Of a stretch of DNA of 18,819 nucleotides, positions 6,603-13,283 are shown piece by piece. Made by a program: the position numbers and the translations under genes. This DNA is from CAYPLH01 sp964411505. Its GTDB lineage: Bacteria; Bacillota; Clostridia; CAYPLH01; DUMO01. The notes under the pieces were generated by a model. The model was not told the DNA's origin and made no database searches. It saw only the letters and a program-made list of their open reading frames with translations. Positions within the stretch are counted from its first letter, which is position 1. Every line of letters starts with the position of its first letter. Where the stretch lies: contig CAYPLH010000069.1 in assembly GCA_964411505.1 (NCBI GenBank), forward strand, positions 1 to 18,819, read 5' to 3'.

Positions 6603-8354
6603 TTGAAAAAAAGCATGAGATTGATATGTTTGACGCTTGCTTTCGTTTTGTGTCTGACGCTTTTGTTTGGATGCGGTAAAAAGAATGGAACATCCGGTAC
6701 AAGCAGTCAAGGAGGCTCAACAGGATCAGATGTTCCTGCAGTTGACCAGATGCTTCTTGATAATGAGATTATTGGCTCGTGGTCTACTGACAGAACGCCA
6801 TATGATTTAGAATGGTATATGGGCTTTCCGACATACCAATTTGAGTGGAACAGTGAAAAGTTACCTGTTCACCAAATACACAAATATAATACCGGACTCA
6901 ACCATATTGAGTTTATAATTGCTGCTTCGGCTGAAAATGAAAAGCTTAGTGCTATGATTGTAGCTGGTACATTACCCGATGTTATTACCCTCAATGCTAA
7001 AGATTCCGCAGGAGGTCTGCTTGTTGATATGCTCAAAAAGGGAGATCTTATTTATGATCTTAAAGCACTTAGCGAGCAATATGCTCCGGATTTTATGGAG
7101 GGGATAACCGAATCAATATATAACTGGTATAAGGATGAAGATGGCAGTTATTATGGATTTACATGCCTTACAAAGCCTCCAGAGCTTGTGACAGAGAACT
7201 TCAACAAAAGGAGCGGTGCTACAAACCTTCTCACAATTGCTCGCAAGGATTTTATGGACCAGCTGGGATTAAAGCCAGAGGATTTTGCCACGCAGGACAA
7301 AATGGTCGAGTCATTGAAGAAGGTTAGAGATGCAAAGCTAAAGCAGGATGGAATGGACGTAACGCCCTTCCTTCTATCAAATGACTTGAATATGGCGGGA
7401 ATAGAATGGCTCGCTCAATTTTTTGGTCTTTCATATGAAGATAAGGACGGTAATTATATAATGCCACTCAGAAACTCCAAATTTCTTGAAATGATTTTAT
7501 TTTTGAACAGATTGTACAGAGAAGGGTTTTATACAGATCAGAACATGATAATGTCACTACAAAATCATAGTGAAGAGCTTGCCAATGGTACGGTTTTTAT
7601 GATGATGGGAAATTGCAATCTTGGTGGACCTCCCGGAACAGGTATGAGAAGCTTTTATCTGCAAACAGAGGGGAAAAGCGAATATATTGGAATAGTACCT
7701 CCGTCATCTAAGGATGGAGCCTTCCCATATCAGAGAAGGAATGATTTGGGAGGATGGATGACTACTTTTATAACAAAAAAAGACAAGGCTCCCGCAGAAA
7801 GAATAATTCAACTATTTGCGTACCTGCATACACCAAAAGTGCAATTGATGGATACTTATGGAGTCGAAGGATTAACCTATCACATGGTCGATGGTTATGT
7901 ACTGCATACTGATGAGGCAATAGCGTCCAGAAAAGAGGATATTACCGGATCCAACAGGGTATACGGATATCCGGACATAATGTGGGCGTTTAGAGACAGT
8001 CTTGTAAATCAATATATGCCATATCCAACTGAACCCGAAGAAATAATGCTGGAAAATATCAAGATGATTTATTCAGGCCATGCCTATTCAGCAGACGCAT
8101 TGACACTGGTAGTGCCTACCGGAAACAGGGAGCTTGGGACAATTAATGCCAAGGTTGCAATGTTAATGAATGCAGAAATTCCCAAAATAATACTTGCTGA
8201 CAGTGAAAGTGAATGCAGAGCCATGTTTGAAGCAACAATGAAAAATGTTGAGGAAATGGGTTATCAAACGTTGTTTGAGGCTTACAATGAAATGTTTAAA
8301 AATGCCAAGAAAAGAGCAGGGCAGGAGTTTATATATCCTACTAATATTAGATAA
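6603..8354 (+). CDS. Extracellular solute-binding lipoprotein of the oligosaccharide ABC transporter
   Basis: Substrate-binding component (family 1 / LplA-type) anchored on the outer face of the membrane. The start is TTG 6603 with AAGGAGGAG 6-8 bases upstream. The first 23 residues are a lipoprotein signal peptide (KKSMRL, hydrophobic core, LLFGC lipobox) with Cys24 as the lipidated residue, followed by a Gly/Ser-rich linker. The mature protein of about 560 residues is within the larger size range of LplA-like proteins that bind oligosaccharides. Aromatic residues are abundant (for example WSTDRTPYDLEWYMGFP, YNWYKDEDGSYYGF), as expected for sugar stacking. It is the last gene of the operon with the two permeases and is followed by a strong terminator. 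The ligand cannot be read from the sequence; the neighbouring catabolic genes suggest a decorated plant oligosaccharide. Confidence 0.92.
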   Translation: MKKSMRLICLTLAFVLCLTLLFGCGKKNGTSGTSSQGGSTGSDVPAVDQMLLDNEIIGSWSTDRTPYDLEWYMGFPTYQFEWNSEKLPVHQIHKYNTGLNHIEFIIAASAENEKLSAMIVAGTLPDVITLNAKDSAGGLLVDMLKKGDLIYDLKALSEQYAPDFMEGITESIYNWYKDEDGSYYGFTCLTKPPELVTENFNKRSGATNLLTIARKDFMDQLGLKPEDFATQDKMVESLKKVRDAKLKQDGMDVTPFLLSNDLNMAGIEWLAQFFGLSYEDKDGNYIMPLRNSKFLEMILFLNRLYREGFYTDQNMIMSLQNHSEELANGTVFMMMGNCNLGGPPGTGMRSFYLQTEGKSEYIGIVPPSSKDGAFPYQRRNDLGGWMTTFITKKDKAPAERIIQLFAYLHTPKVQLMDTYGVEGLTYHMVDGYVLHTDEAIASRKEDITGSNRVYGYPDIMWAFRDSLVNQYMPYPTEPEEIMLENIKMIYSGHAYSADALTLVVPTGNRELGTINAKVAMLMNAEIPKIILADSESECRAMFEATMKNVEEMGYQTLFEAYNEMFKNAKKRAGQEFIYPTNIR

Positions 8355-8388
8355 GAGTGCAAAGTGATGTATCGCAAATGAGTGGTTT

Positions 8389-8423
8389 AAAATCAGATCG
8401 GGGTGTCTCCCCGATCTGATTTT
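8389..8423 (+). terminator. Intrinsic terminator of the transporter operon
   Basis: AAAATCAGATCGGGG, a TGTCT loop, and CCCCGATCTGATTTT form a perfect 15-bp stem whose 3' arm ends in TTTT. It lies 35 bases after the binding-protein stop codon. The flanking A and T runs could let it work in both directions. Confidence 0.92.
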
Positions 8424-8469
8424 ATCAATATAAGATTTGATTTTGCCTCAATAATTCGAAAATCATTCA

Positions 8470-8516
8470 TATTTCATACATAAAAACCTGTTATTCTATA
8501 TTTTATGCATGAAATA
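8470..8516. repeat. Inverted repeat with 16-bp arms at the edge of repeat copy B
   Basis: TATTTCATACATAAAA (8470-8485) is the reverse complement of TTTTATGCATGAAATA (8501-8516) at 15 of 16 positions, separated by 15 bases. The right arm is also the start of the dispersed repeat, so the arm sequence occurs three times in the window (491, 8470 inverted, 8499). This could be a MITE-like end or a regulator site. Confidence 0.65.
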
Positions 8517-8590
8517 CATTATTTTCAAAAGCAAATATGTATATTTATTTATTTATTTATTCATTCATCAGTATTTCTTATTGTGGTAAA
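8499..8590 (+). repeat. Dispersed repeat, copy B (with ATTT/ATTC expansion)
   Basis: Same orientation as copy A at 491-569: an identical 19-mer, then close similarity. Relative to copy A it carries extra tetranucleotide repeats (ATTT and ATTC types) before the shared TCAGTAT. After that, TTCTTATTGTGGTAAATCA is a degenerate match to copy A. Confidence 0.72.
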
Positions 8591-8607
8591 TCAGATTCAT
8601 TATTTTA

Positions 8608-8636
8608 TAAACCTGCTATATATCCTGTGTTATAAT
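8608..8636 (+). promoter_or_regulatory. Extended -10 promoter for the catabolic operon
   Basis: TATAAT at 8631-8636 is preceded by TGT (8628-8630), giving a TGnTATAAT extended -10. The -35 at 17-bp spacing (TAAACC) is poor, as extended -10 promoters tolerate. Transcription would start near 8643, giving the operon a leader of about 220 bases that includes the gene remnant. Confidence 0.45.
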
Positions 8637-8654
8637 AAAATAAATGAAAGCGAT

Positions 8655-8750
8655 GTGAAAAAATTGTTAATTGAAAGAGGTACTGTTGAAAAGTGGGATG
8701 TTTTTGAAGTAAAGTTTTCTACAAATAAAGAGTTTGATAGGGAAAATTAA
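8655..8750 (+). pseudogene. Remnant of a DUF5060-type glycoside hydrolase N-terminus
   Basis: From a GTG at 8655 the frame encodes about 31 residues, including GTVEKWDVFEVKFSTNKEF, before a stop. The 'VEKWDVFEv' start resembles the beginning of the DUF5060 domain found at the N-terminus of cytoplasmic glycoside hydrolases of the DUF4038/GH5-like group, where it would continue into an 'NPF-D-V' segment. Here the frame ends at FDREN and nothing downstream resumes the domain, so the rest is deleted. The match is by memory over a short segment, so moderate confidence only. A surviving small peptide cannot be excluded, though the ribosome binding site is weak. Confidence 0.42.
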
Positions 8751-8862
8751 TGCACATATACGAACCTTTACAAAGAAATATATATCACGTGCAAATATGA
8801 TGGATTAACTCCCATTTCTAAAAGGGCTGATTCGTTTTGCACCTAGTTGAAAGGGGTTTATT

Positions 8863-10143
8863 ATGAAGTTCAGTACTGCAAAAGAATGTATTACACCGCA
8901 TTGGCCTGTGAAAATGGCAGGGTATTTGAACAGAACTGAATCTTGTGAGGGTGTTTTGCAGGATATGTTCGTAAAAGCGCTGCTTTTAAATGATGGCAAA
9001 AACAGAGTATTGATCATTTCATTTGATTTATGTATGGTGGATCGGGCATTTTCAGATGAAATAAAGCTCTGGGTTAATAAAAAGTATGGTATTTTTGAAA
9101 AAGACATTTTGATACATGCTATCCATACCCACTCAGGACCCGCAACATCCCACATGAAGAGGTATACTGATCCGGAAAGATTTAAAGAAATCCAAAGGTA
9201 TATGGAGTTTTTAAAGAAACGAGTTACCACATGTATAGACAGTTGTTTAAATGGACTTGTGCAGGAAGGAACAATGGAAGTTGGCATGGGTGAAACATTT
9301 ATTGCGGTAAATCGCAGGCAAAAGACAAAGGAAGGAATTAGCCTAGGCGTGAATCCTTCCGGGAGGGTAGATAGAAGCCTATTTGTTGCAAAGCTCATGA
9401 ATGAACAAAATAAGGTGAAGGCTGTGCTTTTTTGCTGCTCATGCCATCCGATTGCAATGAGCGGCAGTGTTCTTCATCTGTCGCCGGATTATCCCGGAGC
9501 TGCTTGTATTGAAATTGAGAAAAGCTATCCAGAAGCTATGGCAATATTTCTGCAGGGGGCTTGTGGAAACCTGAATGTTGCTGTTAAAATGAGGGGTAAG
9601 GATCTAGACGAAATTACGAGCTCCGCGCAGAACGTTCTTTTTATTGGAAGAGTTCTTGCAAACGATGTTAAAAATGTATTGAGGTGCGGAATGAAAAAGA
9701 TTGATGTTTCTCTTCACACAAAACTTGAGAAAATAACGCTTCCGCTTGGAGAAACAAGACTTGACGACATCAGGGAGCAAACTAATTCCAAACAAAAGGT
9801 ATTCAGTGATTATGCGCTTTGGTTGCTTGATAAAATAGAAAAGGGAACAGCGCCAAAAGAGTGCGAGCTGTTACTGGGGGTTATTAGTTTTAATGAATCA
9901 GTAAGACTAGCGTTTGCCGAAGCAGAAGTGATGACTGAAACAGCGGAGTCGGTAAGAGAAAGATTTTCTGGCGGAATGACAATGCTTATGGGTTATTCAA
10001 ATGGCTGTGTCGGGTACATACCAACTACTGAAATGCTGTGTGATGGCGGCTATGAGGCGGATAACTTTTGGAAGAAAGTCGGATACCCAGGGCCCCTTGC
10101 TGATAATGCCGAACAAATGTTAATCGATTATTTTGGGGAATAA
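8863..10143 (+). CDS. Neutral/alkaline ceramidase-like metallohydrolase, cytoplasmic, Ser motif absent
   Basis: 426 residues; ATG with AAGGGG 6 bases upstream. It matches the N-terminal domain of the neutral/alkaline non-lysosomal ceramidase family. Apparent zinc-site elements are all present in order: HTHSGP (His88, His90), CSCHPIAMSG (His195), an acidic FAEAEVM segment (Glu353 or Glu355) and NGCVGYIPT (Tyr385) followed by GGYEAD. Structurally known ceramidases use two His, one Glu and one Tyr here. The nucleophile-region motif 'GDVSPN' of true ceramidases is replaced by QGACGNLN (231-238), so the family Ser is missing. There is no signal peptide and no C-terminal Ig-like domain (true enzymes are about 650-750 residues and secreted). 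It is first in an operon with GH2 and esterase genes, pointing to a carbohydrate-related hydrolase rather than lipid turnover. Family is secure; substrate unknown. Confidence 0.85.
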   Translation: MKFSTAKECITPHWPVKMAGYLNRTESCEGVLQDMFVKALLLNDGKNRVLIISFDLCMVDRAFSDEIKLWVNKKYGIFEKDILIHAIHTHSGPATSHMKRYTDPERFKEIQRYMEFLKKRVTTCIDSCLNGLVQEGTMEVGMGETFIAVNRRQKTKEGISLGVNPSGRVDRSLFVAKLMNEQNKVKAVLFCCSCHPIAMSGSVLHLSPDYPGAACIEIEKSYPEAMAIFLQGACGNLNVAVKMRGKDLDEITSSAQNVLFIGRVLANDVKNVLRCGMKKIDVSLHTKLEKITLPLGETRLDDIREQTNSKQKVFSDYALWLLDKIEKGTAPKECELLLGVISFNESVRLAFAEAEVMTETAESVRERFSGGMTMLMGYSNGCVGYIPTTEMLCDGGYEADNFWKKVGYPGPLADNAEQMLIDYFGE

Positions 10144-10181
10144 TGATAATCACGGTATTAAGAAAATTTAAGGAGTAAATT

Positions 10182-11879
10182 ATGCTTAGGTTATTTAAAA
10201 GACACAAAAAAAGAAAAGCTACCATTCTTGATGGTATATGGAAATTTAAGACTGATCCGGATAGGATGGGTGTTAAAGAAGCATGGTTTAAGCAGTTTCC
10301 CGATGATTGTGCCCAAACCTATGTGCCATCCTGTTGGAATAATGATTTTGGTTATTTTCATTATGAAGGTGTGGCATGGTATTCGGTAACATTTGAGACA
10401 ACAAAGAGAAACATAAATCTGATTTTTAATGGAGTAACCGGTCAAGCAGATGTTTATCTTGATGGTAAACATCTGGGTGGGCATTATGGAGGGTATACCT
10501 CTTTTAATTTTGTTGTTAATAATATAATGCCAGGAACACATGATCTTGCTGTCTGTGTTGATAATTCTCACAATGACATTGATAGCTTACCGCTTTCAAA
10601 AGTGGACTGGTTTCACTATGGCGGAATTCCCCGCAGTGTGGAGGTTATGGAGCTTGATGATGTGTGGATTAAAGACTCTCGCATAGAATATAAACTAGAT
10701 GAGAACTTCCATAGTGCTACATTGAAGGTTGCCGCAGTGCTGGAGGGTTTTGACAATAAAGGATATCAAAGAGAACTGAAGTTATATGTGAACGATCACC
10801 TGGTAGCGGCGGCAAATATGCAGATTAAAGATACTACATATTATATTTTCAAAGAGATTATCCTTAAGGATATTAAGCTCTGGGATACCAAACACCCAAA
10901 CCTTTATACAATTCGTTTGGAGATTGAAGAAGACGATCTCTGCGAAAGGGTGGGTTTTCGTCATATTAAAATGGAAGAAAGAAAGATATTTTTAAACGGC
11001 AGGAGAATATTTCTAAAGGGTGTAAACAGACATGAAGATCACCCTGACTGGGGCTCTGCAATGCATCCTAAGCTTCTGAAAAGAGATATGGATATCATTA
11101 GGGATATGGGATGTAATGCTATTAGAGGTGCGCACTATCCCAACCACCCCATGTTTCTTGATTACTGTGATGAAGAGGGAATTTTGTTTTGGGAAGAGAT
11201 TCCCATATGGCAGCATTCTGATAAACATATGCAAAATCCTCTATTGGTACAAAGAGGACTTAAAATGCTAGAAGAGATGGTTACACGCGATTATCATCAC
11301 CCAAGCATTATTATGTGGGGTATGCACAACGAGATTGATACAACTAATCCTCTTGCATATGAGATGACCCGACAGTATGCAGATAAAATAAAAGGTCTGG
11401 ATTCAACCCGCGCTATAACATATGCTTCATCCAAACGCCAGGCTGATATCTGTTTTAATCTTGCTGACATGATTTGTATCAACTATTATATCGGTTGGTA
11501 TACGCAAATGGGAGAGCTTAATGCTTGGACAGCGTTTTTAAAGGATATGAAGAGTGTGCTTAAGAAACAAAACCTTGATCGCTTACCGCTGATTATTTCA
11601 GAGTTCGGAGCTGAAGGTTTGCTAGGTACATGTTCCTTTGAAGAACAAAAATGGTCGGAGAATTATCAGAATAAATACCTTGAATATACGCTCAATTTGT
11701 TTTGTAACGACCCCGATATTTCAGGAGTTTTTATTTGGCAGTTTTCAGATGTCCGTTCATCCAAAAATAAGGAAATGATGCGAGCAAGAGGTTTAAACAA
11801 CAAGGGAATTGTGGATGAGTACAGAAGACCGAAGCTGGCATACTGGACAGTAAAAAGAATTTTTAATTCTATGCCTTAG
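10182..11879 (+). CDS. Glycoside hydrolase family 2 enzyme (beta-glucuronidase-like)
   Basis: Cytoplasmic GH2 glycosidase, 565 residues, no signal peptide, AGGAG 6 bases before the ATG, 38 bases after the ceramidase-like gene. The N-terminal jelly-roll sugar-binding domain (about 15-160) has LDGIWKFKTDP, VPSCWNND and VYLDGKHLGGHYGGYTSFNF. A middle immunoglobulin-like domain follows, then the TIM barrel from about residue 270 with FLKGVNRHEDHPDWG, the MGCNAIRGAHYPNHP strand/loop and EEIPIW. The acid/base is Glu384 in MWGMHNEID and the nucleophile Glu474 in IISEFGAEG. The architecture is closest to beta-glucuronidases, but 565 residues is slightly short and the uronate-recognition 'N-K-G' element cannot be confirmed; a galactosidase, galacturonidase or other beta-glycosidase activity is possible. 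It likely removes a terminal sugar from imported oligosaccharides. Confidence 0.92.
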   Translation: MLRLFKRHKKRKATILDGIWKFKTDPDRMGVKEAWFKQFPDDCAQTYVPSCWNNDFGYFHYEGVAWYSVTFETTKRNINLIFNGVTGQADVYLDGKHLGGHYGGYTSFNFVVNNIMPGTHDLAVCVDNSHNDIDSLPLSKVDWFHYGGIPRSVEVMELDDVWIKDSRIEYKLDENFHSATLKVAAVLEGFDNKGYQRELKLYVNDHLVAAANMQIKDTTYYIFKEIILKDIKLWDTKHPNLYTIRLEIEEDDLCERVGFRHIKMEERKIFLNGRRIFLKGVNRHEDHPDWGSAMHPKLLKRDMDIIRDMGCNAIRGAHYPNHPMFLDYCDEEGILFWEEIPIWQHSDKHMQNPLLVQRGLKMLEEMVTRDYHHPSIIMWGMHNEIDTTNPLAYEMTRQYADKIKGLDSTRAITYASSKRQADICFNLADMICINYYIGWYTQMGELNAWTAFLKDMKSVLKKQNLDRLPLIISEFGAEGLLGTCSFEEQKWSENYQNKYLEYTLNLFCNDPDISGVFIWQFSDVRSSKNKEMMRARGLNNKGIVDEYRRPKLAYWTVKRIFNSMP

Positions 11880-11950
11880 TAGTATACCGCGTTAATTTCA
11901 GCAATTTATCATAGCATACCATATAAATATTTAGTAAGGAGTGAATTCAC

Positions 11951-12955
11951 ATGGATTACAGTCCAAGGATTTGTCACAATAATATGATGGACGCCACACC
12001 TCGTTCCAGTGCATATAGAGGTGGAGATTTTACTGCATGGCAGGAAAGTGCGCGCAAGAAGCTAACTGGCTTATTGGGTTTGCCTTTTGAGATACCATCA
12101 GACGATGGTTTTATAATTGAGTGGGAAAAGGAGCATGAAGATTTTCATGAGATCCGGTTTTCATTTAAAAGTGAGAAGGATGTTTGGGTTTGTGCTCACC
12201 TGCTGCTTCCTCATGAAATTATAAAGCCCTTACCGCTGATGCTTTGTTTACAGGGTCATTCAACCGGTATGCACATATCGTTAGGTCGTGTGAAATATGA
12301 ACGTGATATAAAAAGCATTTCACAAGGAGATCGTGATTTTGCCCTGCAAGCAGTAAAACATCAGTATGCGGCACTGGCACTTGAGCAGCGTTCCTTTGGA
12401 GAACGCCATGGGTTGCCTGTCGGTCCTGCGTGCGCCAGTGTAGCTATGCCGGCACTTCTTGTTGGTCGAACACTTATTGGTGAGCGAGTATGGGACATTT
12501 CTAGAACAATTGATATAATTGAGAAATACTTTACTCAGATTGACGCACAACGCATTGGAGCGGTTGGCAATTCAGGAGGTGGTACGGCCATCATATACGC
12601 TGCTGCTCTGGAAACAAGAATTGCCGCTGCAATGCCGTCATGCTCTTTGTGCTCATACAAGCTTTCAATAACCGCGATGCATCATTGTGTATGTAATTAT
12701 ATACCGGGGATTGCTAACGAGTTTGATATGGGGGATATTTGTGGCTTGATTGCACCTCGTCCTCTTGTTATAGTCAATGGACGTGAGGATGATATTTTTC
12801 CTATTGAAGGAGCCAAAGCGGAGTTTGAAAGACTTTCACACCTTTATAGTATTGCCGGAAGCCCCGAAGCTTGCTGTCATGTCATTGGTGATGGAGGACA
12901 CCGATTCTATGCTGATGCTGCATGGCCGGTTTTTAATGAGCTTACTAAACTCTGA
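11951..12955 (+). CDS. Alpha/beta-hydrolase, acetyl (xylan) esterase-like
   Basis: Cytoplasmic alpha/beta-hydrolase of 334 residues, resembling the Abhydrolase_7 / acetylxylan-esterase-like group often found in sugar operons. The ATG at 11951 is preceded by AAGGAG about 9 bases upstream. The nucleophile elbow is GNSGGG with Ser208, the acid is Asp280 in GREDDIFP and the base is His317 in GDGGHRFY, in correct order and spacing. An oxyanion-side motif LCLQGHSTG precedes them. There is no signal peptide, so it would act on imported, probably acetylated, oligosaccharides together with the GH2 enzyme upstream (71-base gap). It is the last gene of this operon. Cysteine content is unusually high for the region around 240-255 (CSLCSYKLSITAMHHCVC), possibly just a family trait. 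The exact ester is not determinable. Confidence 0.85.
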   Translation: MDYSPRICHNNMMDATPRSSAYRGGDFTAWQESARKKLTGLLGLPFEIPSDDGFIIEWEKEHEDFHEIRFSFKSEKDVWVCAHLLLPHEIIKPLPLMLCLQGHSTGMHISLGRVKYERDIKSISQGDRDFALQAVKHQYAALALEQRSFGERHGLPVGPACASVAMPALLVGRTLIGERVWDISRTIDIIEKYFTQIDAQRIGAVGNSGGGTAIIYAAALETRIAAAMPSCSLCSYKLSITAMHHCVCNYIPGIANEFDMGDICGLIAPRPLVIVNGREDDIFPIEGAKAEFERLSHLYSIAGSPEACCHVIGDGGHRFYADAAWPVFNELTKL

Positions 12956-13040
12956 GGCATTTTAAACTGTGTTATAGGGTACCCCACCACTGAATAGACA
13001 CAAAATTTTTGCTCACCGGAGCTGGCTTTATATTTTGGTC

Positions 13041-13069
13041 TTGACGAAACTAAAATATCCAAACATAAT
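13041..13069 (+). promoter_or_regulatory. Sigma-A promoter P1 upstream of the CBM9-like gene
   Basis: TTGACG (13041-13046), 17-bp spacer, CATAAT (13064-13069): five of six matches in each box with ideal spacing. It would give a leader of about 210 bases before the start at 13284. Confidence 0.6.
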
Positions 13070-13198
13070 GGAATTGGATTCCTAAATATACGAAAAATTA
13101 TTGGATAATTATTTATTATATAATTATAATTAACAATGTGTTAATAATGTTAAGATAAGAGTAGTTTTTGAAATGATAAGGGGGATTTACCTTTTTTA

Positions 13199-13227
13199 TT
13201 GTACTTTGCAAGCAGGAATGGTATAAT
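13199..13227 (+). promoter_or_regulatory. Sigma-A promoter P2 with extended -10, upstream of the CBM9-like gene
   Basis: TTGTAC (13199-13204), 17-bp spacer, TATAAT (13222-13227), with TGG just before the -10 (extended -10). It would give a leader of about 50 bases. P2 is the better of the two candidate promoters. Confidence 0.7.
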
Positions 13228-13283
13228 TAGGCTTGTGATTTTCTAAAAACACCGGTTTTAGTAATGGCGAAGGAGAGGAAATT

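Larger units (their letters stand above)
8424..8862. other. Gene-poor region with repeat copy B, promoter and gene remnant
   Basis: About 440 bases between the terminator and the catabolic operon. Contents listed separately: an inverted repeat (8470-8516), dispersed repeat copy B (8499-8590), an extended -10 promoter (8608-8636) and a likely glycoside-hydrolase remnant (8655-8750). An 81-codon frame (8505-8750) spans repeat and remnant; its first half is low-complexity Ile/Phe/Tyr encoded by the AT-rich repeat and is unlikely to be a real protein. No functional gene is seen. Confidence 0.6.
12956..13283. other. Intergenic region: possible IS-end relic, then two promoters
   Basis: About 330 bases without a gene. 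No convincing T-tailed terminator follows the esterase gene; only short inverted repeats are seen (GGGTACCC, and GCTC-ACCG-GAGC). Bases 12977-13004 (GGGTACCCC.. then TAGACACAAAA) recall insertion-sequence termini of the 'CCCC-n-TAGACA' kind, but no transposase or second end is present. The second half is very AT-rich (13085-13160) and contains the two promoters listed separately. Confidence 0.5.

Noticed and set aside
8505..8750. 81-codon plus-strand frame treated as one protein
   Set aside because: The first half is encoded by an AT-rich dispersed repeat with ATTT expansions and gives low-complexity Ile/Phe/Tyr; only the last 31 codons look like a gene remnant.
8805..9398. 197-codon open frame on the minus strand
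   Set aside because: It lies mostly antisense to the ceramidase-like gene, shows no family features and lacks a credible ribosome binding site; it is a shadow of the plus-strand codons.
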